This document shows positions 44,934-58,307 of a stretch of 64,000 nt of DNA, in pieces. The DNA is from Taeniopygia guttata. Its lineage: Eukaryota > Chordata > Aves > Passeriformes > Estrildidae. The translations under genes and the position numbers were made by a program. Under the pieces are notes generated by a model. The model searched no databases, was not told where the DNA came from, and was given only the letters and a program-made list of their open reading frames with translations. Numbering within the stretch: position 1 is the first letter of the stretch; every line of letters starts with the position of its first letter. The stretch spans positions 20,649,501 to 20,713,500 of the forward strand of contig NC_133036.1 in assembly GCF_048771995.1 (NCBI RefSeq). Direction: 5' to 3'.

Positions 44934-46046
44934 AGTGGGCTTAGACCTATTAAAACCTATTTAATAGGTTTTTGGAAACTTTTTTAATCAGGGAAAGATC
45001 AGCAACATGACACTGCCAGCTCGAAAGGAAAAATGAAATATCTTGTACCTCAAACAAGTGCTACAAGTCTTTGTGAGGCAATGGCTGTATTTTTTCCCCT
45101 ACCTGATTAGATTTTATAAATATCCTGCCGTGTTCAGGTGTGTTCTCATCTGCCCATCAGCAGTGCAAGGCTGTGCTGCCCTCGCAGCTGACAAGCAGCC
45201 AGCAGCTGCTAATGACAGCACTGGGATTTTTGGCACCTTTTTTACACCGCACTGACTCCATGCTCACGGGGTAATTATCTCTCGGCTCTGCTCCGTGGCA
45301 CTGAGCACAGCGTGTACATCACTACTCCTTCCAGAAATTTCCCAAGAATTTCTTATGATTTGAGGGGAAAAGAACCCTTCACTCCATATATGATTCATGC
45401 AAGGGTATTACCAATACCAGTTCCTTGTTTCTCTTTTCTGAAATGCTTTCAGTGAATTTTGGGCAGGTTACAGTATTGGGATAGGGGATGATAAGCAACT
45501 TTGTATATTCTTGGATATCAAAGGAATCCTGGCACATATTTGTGTGGAAGGCACTGGAACTTTTGAGGATGGTTAATAGGGTTCAACGCAGACAAAGGCA
45601 GAGATCATGGAGGTGTGGTACCTAGACTTTGTTTCATGTAATGTTTGACCCTGCAGGAAGCTCTTTATGGGCTCCATCATAGGAGCTGAAATATAAAATA
45701 GACTGAGCAGTGCCAGAGGCAAGAAGAACTCTTTGCTCCATATGCCCTTTCTCAGATGAAAGACAGATATAAAAATAATTCTTATTTATAAATTTTCGCC
45801 CCAATGTTGCTTTATCTTTCACCTTTCCAGTGCCTGGATCTTTTATCCTATGTCTCTACTGCCTATTTTTCAATATTCTCATACCATGGGTTCCCTTTTC
45901 ACATTCTTGATCTCCTTCAGGTCCATGAGATTCTTCCTGCTGAGCTGGCTCAGGTGTAAGGGTTTGCAGTGCCACATACAGTGGATTCCCAGCCTCAGTT
46001 CAGGGATCCCCTTTTGCTCTCCTTTTATTGTTGGGTTTGCATTTCT

Positions 46047-46048
<2 letters not shown>
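44934..46048. other. single-copy sequence, no gene recognised
   Basis: Nothing recognised beyond short open frames. Confidence 0.5.

Positions 46049-46085
<37 letters not shown>
46049..46085. repeat. poly-T run of 37
   Basis: A pure 37-base T homopolymer, the longest in the window. Confidence 0.95.
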
Positions 46086-46088
<3 letters not shown>

Positions 46089-49000
46089 GTGATTTTAATT
46101 ATTTCAAGCATAATTACATACTTCAACATTTTGAGAGTACTAAATGTTGTGCAAAACACTAAACCAGCCAGTTTAAATCCTCAGAATGAAACGGGAGTCA
46201 GCAGGCTTGCTTTTGAAGTGGCCGTGGATTGCCCAAGGCAGCTGAGTGAGGAGTATTGGATTTCTGCGGCTGCAACCCACAGGTGGCACCAGCCCAAGTG
46301 ATCCTCAGGAGAGTTTCTCTTCAGGAATGATCAAAATGAAGCTGCCACAGCCCCCCCAGCTCAGCTGCACAAGCTTTCATTAGCTAAACCTGCACTGACC
46401 CCTCCGAACCAGGTTGTCCTGAGCCCCACCCCAAACAACATCCTGATGAGTTGTTCCTTCCACTTGGAGGAAACATCACTGGAGTGGGGACCTTTGAATG
46501 AAGGAAGATGAAAACTTGTTAAATTCCCACAGAGCCTGAGAAAACCAAGGTGTGTATATTGGATTAATGGGCCTCTAGTGGAATCCATAGTCTTGTCCTG
46601 ACAGTTTATGAATAAATTTTGTAAAAATTCCCCAAAGTGTATCAGTTCACAAGATGTTCCCTGTATTTCATTTGTTCTTTTCCAACTACTTCAATACTAC
46701 TATTTCAGCTCTGATTATTTGTTTCTTCCTTTTAAACAGAAGAAATGTAACCATTTTATTCCCGTAGTAAAAAGTTCCTTGAGGAGGTGTGAGAGTACCA
46801 CAGAATGAGACAAAATTCAGATAAAACTCTGTACTAATATCTCAAGGAACCATTAAAGTTTTGAAAAGAAAGATTATTAAATTAATACAGGGTAGTAATT
46901 TATTTCAAGTATTTTCTTCAGATACTATGGTATAGAATTGCAATATTTATTTTTCTTATTCTTGAACTGGTATTATTTTCTCCAGCTTATTTTGGGATAA
47001 TGTTGTTAGGCATCTATTTCGCTCATAAATCCAATAGTTGCAATCATTTATGCAGAAAAGAAAGGACATTTACTACCTTGAAGTGATGGTTTCTCAGATG
47101 CTAAAACAGGCAAAAATCATAAAGTGACAGACTTGCTGTAATTTTAGCTACTTATTTCCTGGAAGAAAAAAACCTTGAATTTTTAATTCAGAGGAAAATT
47201 AATTCCATCCCTTAGTATTCTTAGTAAATGACTCATGTAACAGTTTTCAGGCACCAGCAAATCTGTCTTCGGGTAAGACATAAGATTGAACTTCAGAGGA
47301 ACTGCTGACGCCCACATGGTGTCAGTTGGACTCAGTTGACACTACTTCCCAAATTTATTTCTTTGTCTGCCTCTTGTTTCTCTGTAGGAGAATATGTGGA
47401 TATCTTGGGAGGCACATGGAGCATGGAAATGTGTGTGCAGTTGGTGAGAGAGCCTTTGCTTTGTGTAACAGCAGTAGTAGCTCTGTTCAGAGGGATGGGA
47501 ACAGAGAAAATCCACTAATACAGACTCATGGAGCTATGGAATAGAGAAGGACTTCACAGGTCAGAGGTCTGAAACGATTCCTTTTTTTAATATTACTATT
47601 TGGAATTAGTTATAGGTCAGGACAGTGGCAGGAAACAGAATTTTCTTCAAATGGAGATGTTTTCTCTTAAAGAAATGTACTCTGACCAAACTGTCTGCTC
47701 CAAGTTCGGAGGTTTTTTGTGGTTCAAACTTAAAAAAAAAAAATTCTCATGAAGAAGATATATTTTGGGTCCTGTTCTGCAGCAAAAACTGTTTGCTGAT
47801 ACAGTTCTGCCAGGATAGCTGTATCAACAACGCTCCTTATTTTAAGCACAGCATGTGCTAGCAAAGAAATGTTTTTATTGTTTCGGGGATAAAACTCATA
47901 TGGCAGAAAGGACTTGGGTTCTGCCAGATGAAAAACTTCTCAGGTTTTTGTCTTACACTGTCAGGAGGGGTTGAGGTATCTCTGATGTAGGCTGAACCCA
48001 AATTTTCAGGGAGCCAGAGAAAGTGAGACATTGCTAATTTAGACATCTCTAAAGTTTCTGCTATTTTTTTAGACATTATTTCTAGAGTCAAAATTTTCAA
48101 GAAACACTGTTATCACCAACACCAAGAGGCGTCAGTGCAAAGGGATTTAAGGTCTTGTAAAAACTGACAGAAAAGGTTGAAAGACTATATGGTTAAAGTC
48201 ACCTGTGCTAATCTAGAGACATCTGCATAAAAAATGTGGGTTCTTTTCCTACCACTGTGGATTCTTTTAGTGACTTGTTTTATGGCCTTTATCCAGGCCA
48301 TTCATCTCTTTACACCATCCCAGGTGGCTGTGCCCATCTCTTGGAGTAGGTTTGCACATGGTTTTAGAAATCTAGAGGCTTTAGGGAATAGGTCCTTCTG
48401 TCAAGCCAGGAGGAGTTTCCAATCTAAGTAATCTAAAATGGATGACGACTTTTCTTACATAAAAGCTGTGTGCTAACCCAGAAACCTGTGGCTGTAACGT
48501 GACCAGCAGTGTCCTTCAGTTCAGAACCTGCAGGAGCTGTAGCTCACTAGCTACATCATTATTAAATTAGCAAAATTAAGCACTTCATAGCTTGGAAACA
48601 CCGCTAATTGCTGGTGAACAATGTGTCATTCATGCACCGTGTGATACAATCCTCAGTGCAAAGCACCATTTCCATTTTCCTCTGTATAAGCTCATAAGTG
48701 CAGAACATATTTACTCCAGGCCTGTGGTGTTTTCCTGAAGACAGGACTGTTTAAGGAGAAGCAGAACAAAAATAAGTAAAGTTCTCAAACCTCTCTCCCA
48801 GGTGTATGTCTGGGTCTGCCCACATGAGGATACTGCTACACCCTCTTGCTTCTTACCTCCCAAGAAACTTCCCAGCAGCACACATGGCTCGAGAGCCTCT
48901 CTCAGCTGTGCAGAAAGCTCTTCATTATTGCTGGTAGCTGAGGCATCTGCCAGGCTTCTTCTGCCAGGCTTCTTTCAGACTCAGCTGCCCGGCGTTCCTT

Positions 49001-50708
49001 TAGGTCAGAGCTGGGACTGGCGCTGTAGGGTAGGACAGGCTCGAGCTGCTGAGCAGGGATGAGACACCAAAGCAGATGTTCAAGGGGAGGAAAGATGCAA
49101 GGGATGGGAGGTACAAATGTCAGGAGCGTTCCTTTCCATGGGAGTCTTTATGGGACTATTTCCCTTTCAGCATTTTTGGTTTATAAGCAATGAAACTGTG
49201 AGTTTATACTGGGGAGCTGGAGTACAAATACAGGGTGAGGATCAACTGGCACCAGATCATTTCTTTGCTGGTAGGTTGAGAAAAGTGCTTGACAAACATA
49301 TAGTTTATATCCTAATATATTGTATATTTTACTCTATAGTATATATAGCAATATATACTCTTTTGTCAGTATTGTCTTTACTACGATTTTCTGTTCTGTT
49401 TTTTTGTTCTTCTTTCTCCAAAAGTTAAATTTAATGAAAATGGGCTGCAGTTTTGGTTTCTACTTTGTGTATACAGGAGAGAGTTCTGACTCACTGTTTT
49501 ATATTCCATTTGCTTTACTGCTCTGTATTTCATAGACTGCTTTGGACTTTGTTAGTTGTGTCATCTTCTCTATATACAAAAGTCACATGAATTAGGAAAA
49601 ATGGTTTTGGGATTTAGGACAGGAAGTGTGTTAGGCCAACACAAAAGAGTTACCAGTGCAGATGCACAGAAGATACTTAAGGCTGTGAGAATTAAAAGAA
49701 CATGAAAATTTTAAGGCATTTGAAACTTGCTGAGTTTGGGATGAAAGGCAAGTGATGCCTTGGCACAGCAGCTGTACTGAGGAGATCCTGGCAATGGCAT
49801 TTTGGCCATCCAGAAAAAGCTGTGCTCTTCTTAAAGACACTGTGAGCCCCATCCTGCCTTCTCTCCAGCTGGAGCTGGTTCATCCTGAGTCCTGCTTAAA
49901 CAGGGACCAGTTACAGGATGCTTTATCTCCAGCTAAAAATCTAACCTGCAACTGCTACTGAAAACATTTTTAATGCAAGGCAAGAAAAAAGTTTAAATCA
50001 ATTTATTGAATTGCAGTTCTTCCTTCCCAAGAATGGAAGGAATCTACTGTTTAGCTGTGTGCTGTTTATTTGTAGAGGTACTAAATGGTGATGAAGGAGG
50101 ATGGAGTGCTTGCTAAATACTGCAGAGATGCTCCAATACCAGCCTGAGTTTCTGCTCACATCTTACCAGGACTGCAGAATAATACAACAGCATGGCTTCA
50201 GATCTTCATAATTCTTCTAATGAGCTGAACTGGTGCTCAGCTTGTCTCCTTTTCCCTAATTTTGTGGACCTAAAATCTGAATATAAATCAGAAGCCACCT
50301 GATTGCCTCTCATGGTGTTTGTTGTTTCAGTAAATGGCAGCAAAGCCATTTATATTGTTGGATAATACAAATAATGCTAGAGCTGATATATCTTATTAGG
50401 CTTCATGTCAATATAAGTAATCTTGATCAAACCTGCATTTCATCCCAAGTGGGGGGAATTACAAAACCTCACTGTTTGTCATTGAGGCAGCCATCGTGTT
50501 TGCTAATTGGAGCTAATGATTGCTGTAAATTGGGATACAATTCGTTTGGATTTGACAGCAGAACTGTTGGGTGTTCAACTGTATGGAGCTAATGAGAAAT
50601 TCTAACTGTGATTATCATGGTTTATCCAAACAGATGCTCCTATCTTCCAATAAAATTATGGTCATGCATTCTCCTTTCCCCAGAATTTATGTCTTAAAGT
50701 AAACAGGT
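46086..50708. other. single-copy stretch, no gene recognised
   Basis: Short open frames only. An exon-like segment at 47388-47443 and AT-rich, possibly regulatory patches at 48530-48690 and 50360-50630 are raised as findings. Confidence 0.5.
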
Positions 50709-50988
50709 GGATGTGACAAGACACAGGGAATGGCTCCTACTACCAGAGAGCAGGGCTGGATGGGATATTGGGAATGAGGAATTGGTCCCTGGCAGGGTGG
50801 GCAGGCCCTGGCACAGGTGCCCAGAGCAGCTGGGGCTGCCCCTGGATCCCTGGCAGTGCCCAAGGCCAGGTTGGACACTGGGGCTTGAAGCAGCCTGGGA
50901 CAGTGGGAGGTGCCCATGGCAGGGGTGGCACTGGGTGGACTTTAAGGTCCCTTCCAACCCAAACCATTCAGTGATTCTATGACTCTAA
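50709..50988 (+). mobile_element. CR1 LINE fragment, sense, intact 3' end
   Basis: Sense CR1 3' region with CTGGATGGGATATTGGGAAT, CTGGCAGTGCCCAAGGCCAG, the CATGGCAGGGGTGGCACTGG block and TTTAAGGTCCCTTCCAACCC, ending ATTCAGTGATTCTATGACTC, the typical octamer-like CR1 3' terminus. Low divergence from the other copies suggests a fairly young insertion. Confidence 0.93.
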
Positions 50989-51808
50989 GAAAAATATGCT
51001 GATTTGGTGTAATTAAGAACATACAGTAATTTTTTTAGATTATTTTAATAGCATTACTTAATTTATTTCAAGAATTCATTTAGTAAAGGTCATCCTGCTA
51101 TTCCATTTGCAGTATGTTCATGCAATAATTACATACTAACATAGTAATTGAAAATTAGTTAATCTCACCAAAATACTCAGCGAAGACTCGTGTATGTGAT
51201 AAACTTTTCTCACCTCACTTGACTATTTGCACAAGGTCACTGGCATGCATTGTTGGTGGAATTGTGTTTATTTGGGGTTTTTTTTGTGGGCTGTTTGGTA
51301 CATTTTGAACCGGGTTGACGTGCTATACAAGTGATGTGTGATAACCTTCAGTTTCCTAAATGGATGTGTAAATCTTGGATTTTGGATCCTGACAGTATAT
51401 TAGCAATGACTACTTGAAAGGCTGCTGTGAATAGTTACAAAAAATATGCTCTTTTAACAAATGCACTTGATAACCTGGATTCAGGGAAGCATTGCAGATA
51501 TAGGACCTGAAAGTGTGTGAATTTGATCAAAATATTTTAATCTGAAATGAATATTTATAGTGCTTTGGCAATATTTGCATAGCTTTTATAATGGCTCATG
51601 GGTGTATCAGACTACTTTCATTTTCTTATCAAGGAAAAAGAATTAATTACTTGGGGCAAGTAGCTAAATAGAGACAAACTTTGCTCTCAGGGGGTTGGAG
51701 TGAGGTTCTCATCACGGATAATGGCTGAACGGGTGTCCAGGAGCCCAAGGCACAGCTGCTCATCTCTCTAAGGCAGAGCAGTGAAATCCATGGTTCTGCT
51801 TTTAGTCA
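50989..51808. other. AT-rich sequence, no gene recognised
   Basis: No gene or repeat recognised. Confidence 0.5.
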
Positions 51809-51925
51809 TAAAATCACAGAATCATTAAGTTTGGAAAAGTCCTTTAAGATTATGAAGCTCAACCAGGACCACCATCATGTTCATCACTGTGAGAAAACCC
51901 TCAGCATCCCACCAGAAACTGCCTC
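51809..51925 (-). mobile_element. CR1 LINE fragment, older subfamily
   Basis: Starts AAAATCACAGAATCATTAAG and continues TTGGAAAAGTCCTTTAAGAT and AAGCTCAACCAGGACCACC, the complement of the 3' end of a CR1 subfamily with an AAAAG...AAGAT tail. The body is diverged and the right limit uncertain. Confidence 0.75.
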
Positions 51926-53828
51926 TCCTGCAGGGTCTCCCACTCAGCCTTGCTGTTCCATGCTCACAGTTACTTTTACATTTGTTTATGTTGTCTCCAG
52001 ATCCAGAAATTAATCAATCTCTTTTTTTCCTACTTAAAAAATGTCAATGGTCTCAAGAATCTAACAAGCCTTTTTTCCATCACACTGGGGCACTTATAAT
52101 GGTTACCTTATTTCCCTCACCCCAATATGAAAATGGACTTCGGGGTCTTGCCTTCTGTCATGAAGCTGAGAAAACATCGATTTAACAACAAGTGCTTGTA
52201 GAAAAAATTCATTGTAAAAAATTTCTCATGATTGCCAGCTTTTAATTAAAGCTGTCCACCCTTGCCATTAAAGGCATTAGAAAGTTTGCAGTTAAGCCTT
52301 CCTGATGATTTTTTAATGCATGAAACTTATTTTTAACCTTTTCTTTATTTGTTGCAAGATGATGCTTTCAGGTCTCTGATGCCATTTTCTCCCTGACATC
52401 TGAATGAGTCATACAGTCCCTTTTATTCATTGGTTTATTATTTTTCCTGTGTTGCTGAAACATCTTTTGATCGACCTGGCTCACAAATTCTTAAGCTTGG
52501 AATTCAGCTGCAAGGTTGAGCACTGCAGCCTTAGACTGTTTTTGCTTTCTAATTTTTATTTACCTAATCTGGTGAGCATTTAATTAATACTTTCCAGTTA
52601 TTTCCACCAAGGTCACCGGATTCTTCATACCATTCTTTAGTCAGGACCTTTCGTGATTCTCCAATTCAGCTTTTAAGTACAAATCTCTTCTAAGTTTTAA
52701 TATTTGTTATGTGGTGGCCAAAAATACGTGCGTTTTTGATTTTGTTTCCTCTGGAGTTACTGGAACTTCCTCAGAGTAACTTTCATTTTCCTGGTTGTGA
52801 TCACTGCTGCTAACTAGATTCTGAAATTCAGCCTTTACCTTCCCTTAATGCCTCATGCATTTTATTATTGAAGAGTTTAGAATAAAAGGTAATTTTGGAT
52901 AAAGGTTAAATGTAAGTGGGTAACTTTCAGGAAATGCCAACTTAATTTTAACAAGATTAGAAAAACTTTTTTTTTGCACAGCTTTAGAAGATGGGATGTG
53001 CTCTGTTTCTTAAGGGGTGCACAATCTCCAGCATTTTTGACAGTGACCTCTCTAACCAAATTTGGACGACAGTTTGGTTGAGACTATGAAAGTTGGATAA
53101 AAGTAACTTGCTCTTGAAGTTTTATGCACATCATTTTTATGTCCACACAAGTCTGTAATGACAGAAGTTTGTCCTCTTACTCATTTCAAATTTCAGAATG
53201 TTTGATTATTTTCCAGCCTATAATTAAGTTAAAATAAGACCTATAAGGAACTTCACGTCATCAGACTGACAGCACAGGTGATGCATCCAGACCCTGCCTG
53301 CTGCCAGCTGATGAACGCCCAAGGAAGTGCTGCCTCTCTCTTTTGAACTTTTATCCAGAGGTTTTATTAATTTGTGCAATTTACTTGTTAAAATTAGATA
53401 TTTTTGCTGTTCTCTCATAATTCCTATAAAATTTCTGTATCTGTCTCAGTCATCCTTATATGAATTTCTTATAAATGTTTCCAGCAAAGTAGTCTTGGGT
53501 TCCTTCTGAGGCTTCAAAATGTTGTTCAAAACCAGAGGTGTTTGTCTCCTCCTTGTTCATGTTAGTTCATGTGTTAGAGTAGATATTAATTAACAGAACA
53601 TTTTATGAGAGCATAATTTCTGGATCCACTCTCCATTTTAAGCACCACATGTCCTCTATGTCTTGGGGGAAAAAAATAAACAGAGAGTGGCTCTTGCATG
53701 CTTGTTTCACATGCAAGGTCTTCCATTTCAGCTGCTCAAAGTGCTCATTTTAAATATTGTGCTATATAATTAACAGACAAGATTGTGGAAGGGAAAAGAG
53801 TGGCAGGGACACTGGGTGTGAGCTGCAA
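51926..53828. other. AT-rich sequence, no gene recognised
   Basis: Open frames are short and without motifs. The first 150 bases may be diverged CR1, but I could not confirm it. Confidence 0.5.
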
Positions 53829-54080
53829 CCACAGAATCCCAGAATGAGTTGGGCTGGAATCATAAAGCCCATCCCATCCCACCCCTGCATGGCAGGGACA
53901 CCTTCCCCTGTCCCAGGCTGCTCCAGCCCCAGTGTCCAGCCTGGCCTTGGGCACTGCCAGGGATCCAGGGGCAGCCACAGCTGCTCTGGGCACCTGTGCC
54001 AGGGCCTGCCCACCCTGCCAGGGAGAAAGGGGAGAATTTCTATCTCATATCTGCTCTAAACCTGCCCTCCTTGAGCTTCA
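53829..54080 (-). mobile_element. CR1 LINE fragment
   Basis: Starts CACAGAATCCCAGAATGAGT, then CCCCTGCATGGCAGGGACAC, CCAGGCTGCTCCAGCCCCAG and CACCTGTGCCAGGGCCTGCC, complement of the CR1 3' region. The continuation GAGAATTTCTATCTCATATC then CTAAACCTGCCCTCCTTGAG is the part upstream of that in CR1, so it reaches about 54080. Confidence 0.92.
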
Positions 54081-57027
54081 TGTTGCAGGAAATCAGCAGC
54101 GAAGGAAAAAGAGACTGCACCTTGCCTTCGTCCTTCCCTGCCCTGCAGCTGGGTCAGGTGTGTTCCCAGTGCAGTTTTGAGAAAGTTTAATATTGTGCTG
54201 CCCTTTTTACATTATTTAAGACAAACCTCAGCTCAGCTGCTGATGTGAAACATATTTCTTTTACCAGCAAGACTTAACGAGTGTCAGCCAGGAAGCCGCT
54301 GTGTCTTCACTAGCAACTGACTGACAGCAATGGTAGATGAAAAACAAGACAAAGCCTTGCAAATCCCATTTTTCTGCCTTGCAAATTCATAAGTACTGCC
54401 ACTGAAAACCCAGTTAATTTCATCATGTGGTTCAAAATGCAAAGGTTCCATGTCCTTTAAGTGTGGTCAATAACCTTCATTTCAGTGCTCAAATTCTCTC
54501 TTTTTTTCTTCCCCTCTTTAAATCTAAACACATATCAAATCTGTATGATCTGCATTGCCAGATCAAGATATTATTTGTGTAGAAGACAGTAGAAAACAGT
54601 GTGAAGTATCTCAGTATTTTTCAATACCAGCTCAGTGGGTAAGCTGCTGTTGCTTTAAAAATATAATGTGAAAACTATAATGAGAAAAGGTTTGGATTTG
54701 GGCCAAAAAATTTAAAACCTTTATGGTGGATTAAACTGTTTTGCAACTAAATACTGCTTTTCTCCAAAACAACCCATTCCCTCACGCAGCTAAATACTGC
54801 CATATGTTTAAATTCTTGCAGGCCTCCTAAGGCTGACCCAGAAGAAATGTCAAAAAATGTTTGTAAGTCCTTGTGGCCTTGTAACATTTCCTTTAAAAAG
54901 TGAAGAATGGAACAGCAGGAGCTGTAACACTCCCCCAGAACAGACATATGAAGGCATATGGCTGACATGGGAGCCTGCTGGCTCTTCCAACACTGCTGGC
55001 TTCATTTTTAAGGATCCTTTTTTTTTTTTTTTAATTCCTCAAGACAGCTAAACTTGTCTCTCTGTGTGGTGAGTTGCTCTGTTCTGCTCAGAGCTGAGTT
55101 TGGGATACCTGGGGTCCTTTTCAGCCCCTGCTGTGCCATGGCAGAGCCCACAGGTTGTTCCTAAAAGTGGTAGATGGGGAAATTCAGGGAGGGTGAGATG
55201 TGGTGGCTCCAAGCTGAGGATGTCCCAAAGTATCTTCAGGGAGATCTGTACACACAGGAGCTTGGGTAGCTGGGAAGGTTTTCTCTGAAGAGCATTAATC
55301 CAGTGCTGGCTCTGGTTTTGACAATTAAAATAAATTACATTTGCTGAACAGTGCTGAATAGTTGTATTTAACTTTCATTGCAGATGTGGGTTTATTACTA
55401 CTTAACTAAAGGGTTTGAGTTTGCTGATATGGGGGAAGATCTCCAAATGTACAGGAGCTCAAGTTTTTTCCAAGTCAAAATGCTTTAATTGTACAAAGCA
55501 TTAAACGTCCAATAGAATTTGTGCTCAAAAAAAAAAAAAAATCTTTGATGCCTTGGATCGCTTTTCTTCTTCCCTGTAAATGTTCTGTCCTCCAATTATT
55601 ATTATTAATTAATTGAAATATTCCTGTGCTGTACTGAAGTAACTCCAGTCCTGCAAATCTCTAGGGCACAAAGCAACCAGAAGGGAGAAAGCGGCTCCAC
55701 AGCTCAACTTCCAGCTGCCTGTGCTTCACCTTCCTGATAATGTGCATTTTCCTCCCTCTTCCTAAGGCACTTGGGAACATCTGTGTCCATAAGTCCAGCA
55801 CTGCAGGTTTTTCTATCTCAGAGACTGCCCCAGGCCAGCTGGGTAAAATTGTGGATTATCACATAGAGAAGGAAGAGCAGTGTGTGACTGTGCCTTGGGT
55901 ACTCATCCAGATTTCTTTCTCCAGTGAAATACCAGATCTTGCTCTGCAAGTTGCGACTTTCGGTCATTTTTGTCTGAGTCTATTGTACTGGATTTGTGGA
56001 TGTGCAGTGCTTTAAACCTTGAAACCTTGGCCTTTTGAGTTATAGCAGTGGGTGTTTCTCAACACCACAAGATATTTCTTCACAAAGTATTTTGGAAGGT
56101 AATTTATGTAATTACTCATAAAATTATACTGTCTTGACTTCACAGTCCCCACCAGTGGGGGACTGGCGAAGTTTGTTTTCTCCAATGTGGCTGGGGCAGT
56201 TTCTGTGCCCTGAAAGATAAGAACATAGACCCAGCCTTTGAATAAAATGCAAACTATAAAAAGGAAAAAGCCAACATTTAGGGACTTTCTGTGGTTTTTT
56301 TTTCCTCATGCTCTCTTTTTCTCTGGGCACTACCATTACAGTAATAAGAAAACAATTATGTAAAAACAATGAACATCTTGCATGAGATTGACAGAATGAA
56401 TAATTAGATTTCTTTTTTTTGAAAGGGATTGGGAAAGCTTATTGCTGTTTGAAACCTCTCAAATGAATTTTGTGAAGCCATAATTTAGCATGCAGAATGC
56501 TGTCTTTTAGAAAGGGCTGCAGTGTAATTATCATTTCTGTGACTGCAGAACCAGTGAGGTGTTGAAGCTGAGTTGTCCAGCTGAGAGTTGTTACGCTCAG
56601 GTAAACTCCTTAGGGGGCTTGTTTCCCTATAACTCAGGTTGACACTATCTGAAAACAAAATAACAGGTTTGTTTAGCCATGTTGAGCTGTCAAGTACTCA
56701 TAAGTCTCACAAACTCGAACCTGATAGCACAGACACGAGTGTGTATTTATGTTCTCCAAGTGGAGAGCTCACCAAATTGAACATTAAGTGTGCAGACAAC
56801 CTCAGTTTGGCTCAGTTCCATAGCACACATATGGAAAAAGGTTGGCTCCCTGACGAAATAATCATATGGCCATCTCATTCTGGGTTTAGAGCATCTCAGC
56901 ATTGGTTGTGAGAGTAAATTGCCTCGCCTTCCTGGCCGTTCCCAGATCCAGGCGTTAATTGCTGTCTGCAGCTCCTGCAGCCGAGGAGCAGAGCCGGTGT
57001 TGCCGAAGCTGCTGCTGGCAGGTGGCA
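54081..57027. other. AT-rich sequence, no gene recognised
   Basis: Short open frames only; a T run lies at 55018-55033 and an A run near 55528-55542. No gene or mobile element recognised. Confidence 0.5.
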
Positions 57028-57873
57028 CCTCAGCCCAGCCCGGCCCAGCCCGGCCCAGCCCGGCCCAGCCCGGCCCAGCCCGGCCCAGCCCAGCCCAGCC
57101 CTGCACCTCAGCCCAGCCCAGCCCGGCCCGGCCCTGCACCTCAGCCCAGCCCAGCCCGGCCCAGCCTGGCCCAGCCCGGCCCAGCCCGGCCCAGCCCAGC
57201 CCAGCCCTGCCCAGCCCTGCCCAGCCCAGCCCAGCCCAGCCCAGCCCAGCCCGGCCCTGCACCTCAGCCCAGCCCGGCCCTGCACCTCAGCCCAGCCCGG
57301 CCCTGCACCTCAGCCCAGCCTGGCCCAGCCCGGCCCAGCCTGGCCCAGCCCGGCCCAGCCCAGCCCAGCCCAGCCCAGCCCAGCCCAGCCCTGCACCTCA
57401 GCCCAGCCCAGCCCAGCCCAGCCCAGCCCAGCCCAGCCCGGCCCAGCCCAGCCCAGCCCTGCACCTCAGCCCAGCCCAGCCCTGCCCAGCCCAGCCCAGC
57501 CCAAAGCCCAGCCCGGCCCAGCCCAGCCCAGCCCAGCCCAAAGCCCAGCCCGGCCCAGCCCAGCACAGCCCAGCCCAGCCCAGCCCAGCCCAGCCCAGCC
57601 CTGCACCTCAGCCCAGCCCTGCACCTCAGCCCAGCCCAGCCCAGCCCAGCCCAGCCCAGCCCTGCACCTCAGCCCAGCCCAGCCCAGCCCGGCCCAGCCC
57701 AGCCCAGCCCAGCCCAGCCCAGCCCAGCCCAGCCCAGCCCTGCACCTCAGCCCAGCCCAGCCCAGCCCAGCCCAGCCCAGCCCAGCCCAGCCCAGCCCAG
57801 CCCAGCCCTGCACCTCAGCCCAGCCCTGCACCTCAGCCCAGCCCAGCCCAGCCCGGCCCAGCCCAGCCCAGCC
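57028..57873 (+). repeat. CCCAG/CCCGG pentamer satellite
   Basis: About 845 bases of the pentamer CAGCC, with CGGCC, CTGCC and CTGGCC variants. The pentamers are interrupted by 13 copies of a longer element containing CTGCACCTCAG, and twice by an AAAGCC insertion (near 57504 and 57541). Read on the minus strand it is GGGCTGGGCTGGG, a repeated G3-N2-G3 pattern. The pentamer shifts through all frames without stops, giving open frames up to 352 residues (Pro/Ala/Gln/Ser on one strand, Trp/Ala/Gly/Leu on the other). These are not genes. Confidence 0.95.
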
Positions 57874-58307
57874 GCACCACGGGGCTCGTCCCCTGCCAGG
57901 GCTGCATGAACAGCTCGGATCGCCAGCCCTGCCCCTCAGCCCAGCACCCCTGGGCTGGGCACACTGTGCTGTGCTAAATGCATTTATTCAGCTCCAGCTC
58001 AGCCTGCAGCTCGGGCAGGAACAGCTCACATCTGCCAGCAATGCACAATGTAGACACTCCCAGCAAAACTGCCCAAGGCCACCCAGAAGGCTTCAGTTAT
58101 GGCCTGGAACATTCTTCCACCCTTGTCCAATTCAGTTGAGAAAGAAAAATGTTACTGCTGTATGAAAATTATTGGACTTATCTATTTTAGACAAGCTCTT
58201 GGCAAATTGGCTTTTCTGTGCTTTTGGGGAGAGTCACATTTCTGCAGAGCTGGTAAAGTGACTCCCCTTTTTATTATAAAGTTATCTTTGTCTTTTATTA
58301 GTAATTA
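57874..58307. other. single-copy sequence, no gene recognised
   Basis: GC-moderate at the left, becoming AT-rich; nothing recognised. Confidence 0.5.

Noticed and set aside
46049..46200. Poly-T run as the tail of a processed pseudogene
   Set aside because: No open frame, polyadenylation signal or recognisable cDNA-like sequence lies on the appropriate side.
56747..57977. 352- and 316-residue Pro/Ala/Gln/Ser-rich proteins and minus-strand Trp/Gly-rich proteins
   Set aside because: They are translations of a pentamer satellite that is open in all frames.
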